From NCBI RefSeq assembly GCF_005404815.1, contig NZ_BJDF01000006.1, positions 1-64,000 on the forward strand: DNA of 64,000 nt, in the 5' to 3' direction. Under the pieces are notes generated by a model, which worked only from the letters and a program-made list of their open reading frames with translations, was not told the DNA's origin and ran no database searches. Source of the stretch: Companilactobacillus huachuanensis. Its GTDB lineage: Bacteria > Bacillota > Bacilli > Lactobacillales > Lactobacillaceae. Of this stretch, positions 37,245 through 46,218 are shown piece after piece; position 1 is the stretch's first letter, and each line of letters starts with the position of its first letter. The translations under genes and the position numbers were made by a program.

Positions 37245-37330
37245 TTTAACATTACTTCGAAAAAAACATGAATTGTTCACTGTTTTGCTTTATAATCTTG
37301 TAGGAAGATATGTTTTTAGGAGAAAAAAAG

Positions 37331-38173
37331 ATGAAAACACGAAGAAGCGAACGTTTAATTGATATGACTCGCTATTTATTGGAACGACCACATACACTGA
37401 TTTCTTTGGCCTTTTTCGCTGATCGATTTGAATCAGCAAAGTCATCGATATCTGAAGATTTAGGAATTTTACGCAGAACTTTTATGATTAGGGGAATCGG
37501 AGTTCTGGAAACATTGCCTGGAGCTGGTGGCGGTGTTATTTTCACACCTGGAATTTCCAAGAAAGAAGCTACTGAATTTGTTGAAAGCACCTCAAAACGT
37601 TTGGTTGAACCTAATCGAATTTTGCCTGGTGGCTATTTGTATTTGACTGACCTTTTGGCTGATCCCGAACTATTGAGAACAGTTGGGAGAATGATTGCAA
37701 CACAATATTCACAGAGTTCAATTGATGTTGTTATGACTGTAGCCACTAAGGGTATACCAATTGCCCAAAGCGTTGCTAATTTCTTGAACATTCCATTTGT
37801 GATTGTCCGTCGTGATTCAAAGATCACTGAAGGCTCAACCATTAGTGTTAACTATGCCTCTGGATCATCTGATCGAGTTGAAAAAATGGAACTTTCTAAA
37901 CGAAGTCTTGATGAAGGATCACGTGTCCTTGTCGTCGATGACTTTATGAAGGGCGGCGGTACTATCAACGGATTGCAGAGTTTAATTTCTGAATTCAATG
38001 CAATTTTTGTTGGTGCTACGGTCTTTGCTGAGAACATCAATATTCATAGTCAATTTAGTGATGCTGAAATCACTTCAATATTTAAGGTAACTAAAATCGA
38101 TACACATAATAAAATTTTGAACGTAGAACCAGGGAATTATTTAGCTAATACCGATTTCAGTTATTTTGAATAA
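37331..38173 (+). CDS. purR: Purine operon repressor PurR
   Basis: A 280-residue protein. The N-terminal 75 residues are a winged helix (RSERLIDMTRYLLERPHTLI), the rest a phosphoribosyltransferase-like domain with PRPP motif VLVVDDFMKGGGT. In Bacillus it represses purine genes and is released by PRPP; prs, making PRPP, is two genes downstream. The ATG at 37331 follows AGGAG. Confidence 0.95.
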   Translation: MKTRRSERLIDMTRYLLERPHTLISLAFFADRFESAKSSISEDLGILRRTFMIRGIGVLETLPGAGGGVIFTPGISKKEATEFVESTSKRLVEPNRILPGGYLYLTDLLADPELLRTVGRMIATQYSQSSIDVVMTVATKGIPIAQSVANFLNIPFVIVRRDSKITEGSTISVNYASGSSDRVEKMELSKRSLDEGSRVLVVDDFMKGGGTINGLQSLISEFNAIFVGATVFAENINIHSQFSDAEITSIFKVTKIDTHNKILNVEPGNYLANTDFSYFE

Positions 38174-38247
38174 ATTCTTGATTGAGCAGTCATATATAAT
38201 AATGCTATTATATATAAGGATATTTGAATGACTGAAGGGAGTTTCTG

Positions 38248-39636
38248 ATGTCGAATCGTTATGTAATAATTCTTGCTGCTGGAAAAGGCACAAGAATGAA
38301 GTCGAGATTGTACAAAGTTTTACATCCTGTTGCTGGTAAGGCTATGGTCGACCATGTTCTAACTCAAGTAGAAAAGGTCCAACCGGACATGATTGAAACA
38401 GTTATTGGGAATGGTGCTGACAAAGTTAAAGAATTACTTGGTGACAGAACAAAGTATGCTTTGCAGTCTGAGCAATTAGGTACGGGTCATGCTGTCTTGC
38501 AAACTGAAAAAGATTTAGGTGATAAAGACGGTATTACTTTGGTTGCTACTGGTGATACACCATTGTTCACTGCTGCAACTTTTGAAAAACTGTTTGATTT
38601 TCATGAAAAAGAAGGCGCTGCTGCCACTATTTTGACAGCTCATGCTGATGATCCATTCGGTTACGGTCGTATTGTCCGTGATGGCAATGGAAATGTTGAA
38701 AAGATTGTTGAACAAAAAGATGCTTCAAGAAGTGAACAAGAAATTCAAGAAATAAATACTGGTGTTATTTGTTTTGATAACAAATTGTTGTTCGAAAACT
38801 TACATAATGTTAAGAACGACAACGCTCAAGGCGAATATTATTTACCAGACGTAATTTCAATGCTTAAAGAACAAGGTAAGAAGGTCTCAGCTTACGAAAT
38901 GGCTGACCTCAGTGAATCAATGGGTGTTAATGACCGAGTTGCTTTGTCTAAAGCTGAAAAAATTATGCAAACAAGAATCAACGAACAACATATGCGTGAT
39001 GGTGTTACAATCGTTGACCCTGACAATACTTACATTGATGTAGATGTTGAAATTGGCAACGATACTGTGATTGAACCTAACGTTAAGATTTTTGGTAGTA
39101 CAAAAATTGGTTCAGAATGTATTATTGGTTCTGGTTCAAGAATTTCTGATTCAGAGATTCAAGACAATGTTGAAGTAATTAGTTCAACGATTGAAAATGC
39201 TATTATGCACAAAGGTAGCAATGTCGGTCCTAATTCACACCTCAGACCTAATGCTGAAATTGGTCGCGATGTTCACATTGGTAACTTCTGTGAAATTAAG
39301 AATGCCAAGATTGGTGACAGAACTAAGGTAGGTCATCTATCATATGTTGGTGATGCTACACTTGGGACTGATATTAATGTTGGTTGTGGTGTTGTCTTTG
39401 TAAATTACGACGGTGTAAAGAAGTGGCACAGTAATATTGGTGACCATTCATTTATCGGTAGTAATTCAAACATTGTTGCTCCAGTTGAAATGTCTGATCA
39501 CTCATTTATTGCTGCTGGTTCAACAATTACAAACGACATCCCTAAGCATGCTATGGCTATTGCGCGTCAAAGACAAACTAATAAAGAAGATTTTTGGAAT
39601 AGATTACCACTATCAAATAGTGAAGATTGGGAATAA
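38248..39636 (+). CDS. glmU: Bifunctional UDP-GlcNAc pyrophosphorylase / GlcN-1-P acetyltransferase
   Basis: A 462-residue enzyme making UDP-GlcNAc. The N-terminal pyrophosphorylase carries [11 protein letters not shown] (residues 9-19), then from about residue 250 a left-handed beta helix of hexapeptide repeats carries the acetyltransferase ([27 protein letters not shown]). The order purR-glmU-prs is conserved. Confidence 0.97.
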   Translation: MSNRYVIILAAGKGTRMKSRLYKVLHPVAGKAMVDHVLTQVEKVQPDMIETVIGNGADKVKELLGDRTKYALQSEQLGTGHAVLQTEKDLGDKDGITLVATGDTPLFTAATFEKLFDFHEKEGAAATILTAHADDPFGYGRIVRDGNGNVEKIVEQKDASRSEQEIQEINTGVICFDNKLLFENLHNVKNDNAQGEYYLPDVISMLKEQGKKVSAYEMADLSESMGVNDRVALSKAEKIMQTRINEQHMRDGVTIVDPDNTYIDVDVEIGNDTVIEPNVKIFGSTKIGSECIIGSGSRISDSEIQDNVEVISSTIENAIMHKGSNVGPNSHLRPNAEIGRDVHIGNFCEIKNAKIGDRTKVGHLSYVGDATLGTDINVGCGVVFVNYDGVKKWHSNIGDHSFIGSNSNIVAPVEMSDHSFIAAGSTITNDIPKHAMAIARQRQTNKEDFWNRLPLSNSEDWE

Positions 39637-39650
39637 GGGTGAATAATTAA

Positions 39651-40631
39651 ATGTCATTTCAAAATAACGAACAACCAATGAAGATTTTTGCATTGAATTC
39701 AAACAAGCCTTTAGCAGAAAAAATTGCTAAAGAGGTTGGCGTACCACTAGGAAAGTCATCAGTTACACGTTTCAGTGATGGTGAAATCCAAATTAATATT
39801 GATGAAAGTATTCGTGGTTCCGAAGTATTCTTGATTCAATCAACTTCAGCTCCAGTTAATGACAATTTGATGGAACTATTGATCATGGTTGATGCTTTGA
39901 GACGTGCTTCAGCTTCAGTTATCAATGTTGTGATTCCATATTATGGTTATGCTAGACAAGACCGTAAGTCACGTTCACGTGAACCTATTACTGCTAAATT
40001 AGTCGCTAATATGTTAGAACGTGCTGGTGTTGACCGTGTTCTTGCACTTGATCTCCATGCTGCACAAATCCAAGGATTCTTTGATATTCCAGTTGATCAC
40101 TTGATGGGTGCTCCATTATTGGCTGATTACTTCTTGTCAAATCATCTTGAAGAAGGCGCAGTTGTTGTTTCACCTGATCATGGTGGTGTTACACGTGCCA
40201 GAAAACTTGCTGAATTCTTGAAGACACCAATTGCCATTATTGATAAACGTAGACCTCGTGCCAATGTTGCCGAAGTTATGAACATTATTGGTAATGTTGA
40301 AGGCAAACGTGCCATCATTATTGATGATATGATTGATACAGCCGGTACAATTTCATTAGCATCACAAGCACTTATTGATGCCGGTGCTACTGAAGTTTAC
40401 GCTTGTTGTACACATCCAATTCTTTCTGGCCCAGCTATCGAAAGAATTGAAGCATCACCAATCAAAACTTTAGTTGTTACAGATTCAATCAACCTTCCTA
40501 AAGATAAGATCATCGGCAAGATGGTTCAAGTTTCAGTTGGACCACTTATCGGTGAAGCTATCAAACGTGTTCATGACAATGATCCAGTTAGTCCATTGTT
40601 CAATACTCGTTTTGAAAGAAAAAGTAAATAA
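39651..40631 (+). CDS. prs: Ribose-phosphate pyrophosphokinase
   Basis: A 326-residue enzyme converting ribose 5-phosphate and ATP to PRPP. The motifs are [16 protein letters not shown] (the ATP loop), [19 protein letters not shown], and the PRPP loop [12 protein letters not shown]. It follows glmU after 14 bp. The transcript probably ends at the stem 40815-40863 and would carry the structured element at 40645-40793. Confidence 0.97.
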   Translation: MSFQNNEQPMKIFALNSNKPLAEKIAKEVGVPLGKSSVTRFSDGEIQINIDESIRGSEVFLIQSTSAPVNDNLMELLIMVDALRRASASVINVVIPYYGYARQDRKSRSREPITAKLVANMLERAGVDRVLALDLHAAQIQGFFDIPVDHLMGAPLLADYFLSNHLEEGAVVVSPDHGGVTRARKLAEFLKTPIAIIDKRRPRANVAEVMNIIGNVEGKRAIIIDDMIDTAGTISLASQALIDAGATEVYACCTHPILSGPAIERIEASPIKTLVVTDSINLPKDKIIGKMVQVSVGPLIGEAIKRVHDNDPVSPLFNTRFERKSK

Positions 40632-40644
40632 TAAAAGAATAGAG

Positions 40645-40761
40645 AGTGAAACAAGGGCGTCCAGCTCCCGAGCATTTTCGTAATTAAGTGAATTGCACGC
40701 CGAACTTAGCGGGCGATTTACTTAATTACGAAAAGCGGAAGGAGTTGCCCTTGTGTAACTC
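40645..40761 (+). ncRNA. Long structured RNA candidate after prs
   Basis: A single extended hairpin with internal loops: GAGT/ACTC, ACAAGGGC/GCCCTTGT, CAGCTCC/GGAGTTG, then a perfect 15-bp stem TTTTCGTAATTAAGT/ACTTAATTACGAAAA, and an apical CGCC/GGCG stem. It is GC-rich outside the 15-bp stem, has no ORF, and lies between prs and its terminator. It may be one of the Lactobacillales RNA motifs in Rfam (for example lacto-2), which I cannot check. Confidence 0.6.
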
Positions 40762-40764
40762 GTT

Positions 40765-40793
40765 ATAGAGCCACTGCAGAGTAGTGGTTCTAT
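40765..40793 (+). terminator. Small hairpin following the structured RNA
   Basis: ATAGAGCCACTGC pairs with GTAGTGGTTCTAT around AGA. No T run follows, so it may be a processing hairpin instead. Confidence 0.45.
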
Positions 40794-40814
40794 AACTGTT
40801 CGATATTAAAAATG

Positions 40815-40863
40815 AAAAGAGAGTTTGTAATCAACCTTTGAAGATTACGAACTCTCTTTTTCT
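40815..40863 (+). terminator. Terminator of the prs transcript
   Basis: AAAAGAGAGTTTGTAATC pairs with GATTACGAACTCTCTTTT, followed by T5. Confidence 0.85.
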
Positions 40864-40986
40864 ATGTATAGGTATATTGAATTAGCAAAATTAAATGTAA
40901 GCCTTTTCCGTAAGCTATGTAATAACATCAGACTTCGTGATATTATGAGCAATAGATAGGCCGATTCAAGACCGAATTGGGGTGAT

Positions 40987-42021
40987 ATGATGAAACAGTA
41001 TAAAGTGATTGTTTGGGGTCTCGGTAATGTTGGCCGGGCCGCAATTAGAATGATCCAAGAAAAGGAATCTTTGAAATTAGTTGCCGCAGTTGATGTCGAT
41101 CCAAAGAAGATTGGCAAAGATGCTGGAGAGATTTTTGATTTTCCAAAAACTGGCGTTACGGTAATTGCTGATATTGATGAAGCATTGAAACTTGATGCTG
41201 ACGTAGTTTTAGATTACACACCGCTGGTTCGTGATGAAAAGGGTGGCTTTACGCCAAGTGCAGTCGATGTTTGTCGTGTCTTGAAAGCTAAGAAAAATGT
41301 TATTACAACTTTGCCAATATATTACTCACAAGCAACGACACCAGATCTTTACAAGATGATCAATGATACCGCTAAAGAAAATGATGTTTCGTACTTACCA
41401 ACCGGTTTGTTACCTGGAGCTTATGCATCATATATTCCAACGGTATTGGCAGGTTTAATGGGTCGTGTCGATAAAATCACAGTTCAATCAGGTGAGGATG
41501 ATCAACACAATTATTCAAGTTGGGTCAAAGTATTTGGTTACGGGATGGATCCTGATAAATTCCCACAAGATAGACTTAAGTTAGGAATTGCCTCGTATTA
41601 TGTTTCAGGTGTTTACGAAATGGGTGAGCGTTTAGGATTTAAGTTTGATGATATGAAGATCGAACACGAGTGGTACACGGCTCCCGAGGATTTGCATCCA
41701 ACATTTGGAACAGTTAAAAAGGGAACCCTCTGTGGTCATAAGTTTACAATGAGTGGCATGGTAAATGGTGAGGCCAAAGTAAGCTTGATATATGTACATA
41801 AAATTTGTGATGATGTTGTTAAGACACCAGCAATTGATAATAAGATTCATATCGAAGGGATGCCAAAATCTTTGGATATCACGATTGATGGTATGATGCC
41901 TTTGGATGAAAGCTATGTTACTAGTGCTGCACCAAGTGTCAATGTAATACCAATGGTTGTTGATGGTACCAGCGGCTTCATACAGGCATTAGATTTGAAA
42001 GTTGTTACACCGCTCAAATAA
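40987..42021 (+). CDS. DapB/Ord-like NAD(P)-dependent oxidoreductase
   Basis: A 344-residue protein. The N-terminal 130 residues form a Rossmann domain (VIVWGLGNVGRAA, residues 7-19; AAVDVDPKKIGKD) like dihydrodipicolinate reductase. The rest resembles 2,4-diaminopentanoate dehydrogenase (LPTGLLPGAYASYIP, PTFGTVKKGTLCGHKFTMSG). The family acts on amino-substituted or imino carbon; the physiological substrate here is unknown. It is preceded by GGGGTGAT and stands alone between terminators. Confidence 0.7.
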   Translation: MMKQYKVIVWGLGNVGRAAIRMIQEKESLKLVAAVDVDPKKIGKDAGEIFDFPKTGVTVIADIDEALKLDADVVLDYTPLVRDEKGGFTPSAVDVCRVLKAKKNVITTLPIYYSQATTPDLYKMINDTAKENDVSYLPTGLLPGAYASYIPTVLAGLMGRVDKITVQSGEDDQHNYSSWVKVFGYGMDPDKFPQDRLKLGIASYYVSGVYEMGERLGFKFDDMKIEHEWYTAPEDLHPTFGTVKKGTLCGHKFTMSGMVNGEAKVSLIYVHKICDDVVKTPAIDNKIHIEGMPKSLDITIDGMMPLDESYVTSAAPSVNVIPMVVDGTSGFIQALDLKVVTPLK

Positions 42022-42044
42022 AATGTAGTCAATTTTCTAGCATT

Positions 42045-42096
42045 AAAACAAAGAGACACTGTAGTCCAATTTGGATTACAGTGTCTCTTTGTTTTA
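42045..42096. terminator. Terminator after the oxidoreductase gene
   Basis: AAAACAAAGAGACACTGTA pairs with TACAGTGTCTCTTTGTTTT, with a further TCC/GGA. It can serve both this gene and mscL. The inner sequence is like the one at 3052-3093. Confidence 0.8.
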
Positions 42097-42155
42097 AGTG
42101 GAACAGTTATATCTATAGTTGTTTTACATTATTACTGATTTTTAAAATCACTAAA

Positions 42156-42566
42156 TTAATACCTATTGTTATGATCGTTTCTCTGTTGGTATCTCAATAA
42201 ATCACGGATCTGTTGTAAGTATTCAGTTTGTGGATCAGGTATTTCGTCACCATTTTGATCAAACTTACTACGTGAACCATCACGACGCATTTTGTTCATC
42301 ATCTTAACAATCATAAAGACCACAAACATAATGATTAGAAAATTGATTAATGCGTTAATGAAATCACCAATCAAAAAATTGGCTCCTAAAACTTGAAATT
42401 TCATATCTGATAGATCAATTTGTCCAATAAAAAGTCCGATTAACGGATTTAAGAGGTAAGTAGTCGTCGCTGATACCAAACTATTAAAGGCAGCACCAAC
42501 GATAACACCGACAGCCAAGTCAATAACAGTACCACGGGAAATAAATTCTTGAAATTCCTTAAACAT
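42156..42566 (-). CDS. mscL: Large-conductance mechanosensitive channel
   Basis: A 136-residue MscL. The amphipathic N-helix FKEFQEFISRG precedes span 1 (VIDLAVGVIVGAAFNSLV), a periplasmic loop and span 2 (ALINFLIIMFVVFMIVK), then the cytoplasmic helix ending in EYLQQIRDLLR. It releases solutes on hypo-osmotic shock. The ATG at 42566 matches the family start; a TTG at 42575 lies only two bases from the ribosome site. Confidence 0.94.
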   Translation of the reverse strand: MFKEFQEFISRGTVIDLAVGVIVGAAFNSLVSATTTYLLNPLIGLFIGQIDLSDMKFQVLGANFLIGDFINALINFLIIMFVVFMIVKMMNKMRRDGSRSKFDQNGDEIPDPQTEYLQQIRDLLRYQQRNDHNNRY

Positions 42567-42588
42567 TCTCGTCAAGTCTCCTTTATTA

Positions 42589-42775
42589 ATAGTACCTAAC
42601 TAAAGATTGAAAGCTTAGATAAGTATGCCGTTTCCAGAGCTTAGAGTATTCAATTGCTGTGCGGAACGGCCCGAGCCAAAGTGCGGTTTCGAACCTCGGT
42701 TGAATACTCTCAGCTCTTCCAACTAGCACCATGCGTTGTATCCAACATACTTTTTTCAATCTTCAGATAGTACCT
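42589..42775 (+). repeat. CLR-15, carrier form with internal deletion and 9-bp direct repeats
   Basis: ATAGTACCT flanks both sides (42589-42597 and 42767-42775). The inverted termini are CTAAAGATTGAAAG (42600-42613) and CAATCTTCAG. The left arm and first third of the core are normal; at CGGTTGAA the sequence jumps to the right arm ATACTCTCAGCTC, a deletion over the short repeat TGAA. The tail is shortened too. Confidence 0.8.
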
Positions 42776-42897
42776 GTTTCAAAGTACAAGACCAACTTTA
42801 CTATATTTTTAAAAAAATTAAAGAGATGGATTGTTTTTTATTTAAATTTTAATAGAGCATGAGGCTGTTTTTTTTGAAATCCATGTTCATTTTCAAT

Positions 42898-42943
42898 AAA
42901 AAAAGCAGTTCACAAGTATTGAAAATATTGTGAACTGCTTTTA
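42898..42943. terminator. Strong inverted repeat upstream of mscL
   Basis: AAAAGCAGTTCACAA pairs with TTGTGAACTGCTTTT around an imperfectly paired loop; it has A and T runs on both sides. It may terminate the glycerol-3-phosphate gene on the minus strand. Confidence 0.7.
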
Positions 42944-42999
42944 TTGGCTCTGTAATATGGTCTGTTGCATTTATCGATTGATTTATTATTAAAGAGCAA

Positions 43000-43043
43000 C
43001 TAGTCGGAAGAACTAAATATTTCTCGGCTCTGGAGACGGCATA
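43000..43043 (-). repeat. CLR scar, both arms without core
   Basis: CTAGTCGGAAGAACTAAATA and TTTCTCGGCTCTGGAGACGG are the two outer ends of a minus-strand copy with the whole core removed. Confidence 0.7.
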
Positions 43044-43052
43044 ATAAAACAA

Positions 43053-44747
43053 TTATCTCTTCAAATATTCAGCATACTGAGCCTTTACATCACTCAAATC
43101 AGTCAAGGCTAACTTCTGATTGACCTCATCAGTCATATCCTGTTTTGTTTCGTCATCCCAGTCAAAATACTTACTCATATAATCGATAACAGCGGTTTTA
43201 ATAGTCTTCATGTGATTAATATCAAACAGCATTTGACTGCTACGTCTAAGCAAGTAGTCGATAGGATGTTCAACCATTTCAAACTTAAGGCCATAATTCA
43301 ACATTGCCCAGTCGATTCGTGGTAGGCGGGCCTTAGTTTTTGTTTCAGGTAACAATTGATAAACATCGATGACGTTAGAACCATAACGCTGGACCAACTT
43401 TTCTGCATCTTCACGTTCAAGGTCGTAATTAATAATGCCCTCGTGAACTTCTTGGTCAAAGAAATCCATCCAGCCATTGTCACCACCAACATCACCGCCA
43501 GATAAAGTTAAATCTTGAGTGATCGTTGCCTTGAATTCGTAATCAGTTTCAAATGATAACTGTTGGGCGACACGGTCGACAATTTTTTCTGCCATTTTGC
43601 GATAACCGGTCAATTTACCACCGGCAATTGATAATAGATCGGAATCGGATTGAAAAATTTCATCTTTACGAGAAATTTCGGAAGGAGATTTACCCTCTTC
43701 TTGAATTAGAGGTCGGACACCGGACCAACCACTTTCGACATCATCTGGTGTTAAGTATTGTGGTAAATCAAACATTTCATTGGCGGCAGCAAGGATATAG
43801 GTGACATCTGTTGCGGTAATATTTGGTTCTTTGGGATCGGCAGTCCAAGTCGTATCAGTCGTTCCAATATAAGTTTTGCCTTCACGCGGAATTGCAAACA
43901 TCATTCGACCGTCGTGAAATGGTGTGTCAAAATATACGGAATTTGAAATCGGAAATTTTTCGTGGTCAATAACTAGATGTACACCCTTAGTTAAGTGTAG
44001 ATGCTTGCCTTTATCGGAATCATCCATTTGTCTAATATCGTCAACCCAGGGTCCACAAGCGTTGATAACTTTCTTGGCATGAATTTCACCAGTCGAACCG
44101 TCAATGAGGTTTTTGAAAATAACACCGCAGATTTTATTGTTTGCATCATATAGGAGACCAGTAGCCTTAACGTAATTGGCAATTAAGGTGCCATTTTCGT
44201 TCGCCTTTTTCAAAACTTCTAGCGTCAAACGGGCATCGTCAGTCCGATATTCAACATATACACCAGAACCCTTTAGATTTTCACCTTTCAAATAAGGCTC
44301 CCGTTCCAGAGTGTCGTGTGGATTTAACATGTACTTGCGTTCAGAATGTTTGACTTGAGCTAAGCGGTCGTAAACATCCAAACCAATGGCAGTTGAGAAT
44401 GGCCCAAAGGTACCATCTTCATAAAAGGGCAGCATCATTTTTAGTGGCGTTGTAACGTGTGGAGCATTGTTATAGACGAGTGCTCTTTCACTGCCGACTT
44501 CATGAACTTCCTTGATAGCGGCCTGTTTGAGGTAACGAAGTCCGCCATGGACTAATTTGGTTGAGCGACTTGAAGTTCCGGAAGCAAAATCGCGCATTTC
44601 AATTAAACCGGTTTGGATATTTCTTGTTTGGGCATCGAGCGCAATGCCACTACCAGTAATACCGCCTCCAATTACTAACAGGTCTAATACTTGATCCTGC
44701 ATTTTTTGTAAGTTGTCTGATCTTGTTTTGCTGGAAAATTCTGTCAT
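43053..44747 (-). CDS. Glycerol-3-phosphate oxidase/dehydrogenase (FAD)
   Basis: A 564-residue flavoprotein. The FAD-binding LVIGGGITGSG is at about residues 24-34; RDFASGTSSRSTKLVHGGLRYL is the conserved second region, and GGKLTGYRKMAEKIVD the C-terminal FAD motif. It oxidises sn-glycerol 3-phosphate to dihydroxyacetone phosphate. It lacks room for the approximately 50-residue insert of streptococcal GlpO, but in lactobacilli this size may still use oxygen, so glpO or glpD cannot be chosen. GGAGGG precedes the ATG at 44747. A cre-like site is upstream. Confidence 0.9.
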   Translation of the reverse strand: MTEFSSKTRSDNLQKMQDQVLDLLVIGGGITGSGIALDAQTRNIQTGLIEMRDFASGTSSRSTKLVHGGLRYLKQAAIKEVHEVGSERALVYNNAPHVTTPLKMMLPFYEDGTFGPFSTAIGLDVYDRLAQVKHSERKYMLNPHDTLEREPYLKGENLKGSGVYVEYRTDDARLTLEVLKKANENGTLIANYVKATGLLYDANNKICGVIFKNLIDGSTGEIHAKKVINACGPWVDDIRQMDDSDKGKHLHLTKGVHLVIDHEKFPISNSVYFDTPFHDGRMMFAIPREGKTYIGTTDTTWTADPKEPNITATDVTYILAAANEMFDLPQYLTPDDVESGWSGVRPLIQEEGKSPSEISRKDEIFQSDSDLLSIAGGKLTGYRKMAEKIVDRVAQQLSFETDYEFKATITQDLTLSGGDVGGDNGWMDFFDQEVHEGIINYDLEREDAEKLVQRYGSNVIDVYQLLPETKTKARLPRIDWAMLNYGLKFEMVEHPIDYLLRRSSQMLFDINHMKTIKTAVIDYMSKYFDWDDETKQDMTDEVNQKLALTDLSDVKAQYAEYLKR

Positions 44748-44863
44748 AGTACCCTCCTGTATTTCACACATTTTGGCAAATTAAGCATAATCTCATCAGC
44801 CAGTAATTGCACAAATAAAATATCAAAATAGGCTAGTTTTATTTTAATAAAATTATGGAGAAG

Positions 44864-44878
44864 TTGAAAGCGTTTTAA
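44864..44878. promoter_or_regulatory. cre-like catabolite control site
   Basis: On the minus strand TTAAAACGCTTTCAA matches the CcpA site TGAAAACGCTTTCA at 13 of 14 positions. It lies about 117 bp before the glycerol-3-phosphate gene and overlaps the stop of the HD gene. Confidence 0.55.
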
Positions 44879-46218
44879 TGAACGATTTTGTCATTATGGA
44901 TATGTTTTTGAAATTCTTCGTAATCATCACTGAAAATATCGTCGGGATGTTGAATCAACATAAATTTAGGGAAGTAGAAACGTTCGTCACCTAAAATTTT
45001 CCCGGTTAAGGCATTAACCAAACGACTGACGGTTGATAATTCAATCAATGAACCATCGTCTTGCATAATTTCAATCTGAGTTCGACTCTTGTTGGAGTTA
45101 GGATTATAAACATCGTAGGGTAAGTCGTAGCTAGTATTAGTAGCGGTGTAATAGTCTTTGTCAAAGCCAACATTTTCGACTACTTGAGCAAGCTGTGGCA
45201 ACATTTTTTCGGTGTTGGTATCGTATTCTGCAGACTTGAATGGTTTACGAGATAAAAAGCGATATGCTAGATCCTTGAGAATTTCGTCGGGGTAGCTTTG
45301 CCAAAGGGTAAAGTACGTATTAAGGATTCCATCATCGAGTAACAAGTAATCGTTAATAGTGACTTTGTTTTCAAAGAAGGGAATCAAGAGACTAGGCATT
45401 TCGAAACCGTTCATATGATTGTGCTCATAGAGATCTTTGGCCCGTTGCAATAACTTAGTCAAAACGACTTCCATACCGCGTGAGACAGGGTGAAAATAGA
45501 CCTGTTGATACATCTGGAAGCGACTAACGATATAATCTTCAACCGCATGCATTCCATCATTGTCAAAGGCAATGCCACCTTTGTATGGTCGCATAACCCG
45601 CAAAATCCTTGTGAGATCAAACATCCCGTATTTGGTACCGGTAAAGTAGGCATCTCTTAAAAGATAATCCATTCTGTCAGCGTCTACTTGACTGGAGATC
45701 ATTTGAACAACTTGAGGATTAGGATAAGTGTGAGCAATGACACCGGCAACTTTTTCAGGGAAATCATCAGATATTTGGCGTAAAACGGCGTTGATTTCGG
45801 TTTCTGGTGAAGTGATTATTTTTTGAGTCCACAATTCATGATCAGTATTGAAAATATGTTCGAAAGTATGTGAATAAGCCCCATGACCGACATCATGCAA
45901 TAGTGCTGCACACAAAGCTACGATACGTTCGTTGTCATCCCAAAGGCCATCTCCGGGTGTCTTGGTAGGATAATTGCGTTGAAAATTATCACAAATCTGG
46001 CGAGTTATTTCGTAAACACCCATACAGTGTGTGAAACGAGAATGTTCAGCCCCTTGGAAAGTAAAAGATGATGTTCCCAACTGTTTAACTCTACGGAGAC
46101 GTTGAAATTCTTTAGTGTTGATTAAATCAAGAATCACTTTGTGCTGAATGTGAATGTAATTATGGATCGGATCACGAAAAACTTTTTCTCGTGGTAACAT
46201 TTCGATATTGTATGGCAT
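44875..46218 (-). CDS. HD domain phosphohydrolase
   Basis: A 447-residue dGTPase-like protein. The metal ligands are H64 (SRFTHCMG), H108-D109 (ALLHDVGHG) and a further D in VDADRMDYLLRD. HGAYSHTFEH (112-121) is typical of the SAMHD1/dNTPase-like group. A nucleotide triphosphohydrolase activity is likely; the substrate is not shown. GGAGG precedes the ATG. It abuts lipL head to tail. Confidence 0.85.
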   Translation of the reverse strand: MPYNIEMLPREKVFRDPIHNYIHIQHKVILDLINTKEFQRLRRVKQLGTSSFTFQGAEHSRFTHCMGVYEITRQICDNFQRNYPTKTPGDGLWDDNERIVALCAALLHDVGHGAYSHTFEHIFNTDHELWTQKIITSPETEINAVLRQISDDFPEKVAGVIAHTYPNPQVVQMISSQVDADRMDYLLRDAYFTGTKYGMFDLTRILRVMRPYKGGIAFDNDGMHAVEDYIVSRFQMYQQVYFHPVSRGMEVVLTKLLQRAKDLYEHNHMNGFEMPSLLIPFFENKVTINDYLLLDDGILNTYFTLWQSYPDEILKDLAYRFLSRKPFKSAEYDTNTEKMLPQLAQVVENVGFDKDYYTATNTSYDLPYDVYNPNSNKSRTQIEIMQDDGSLIELSTVSRLVNALTGKILGDERFYFPKFMLIQHPDDIFSDDYEEFQKHIHNDKIVH

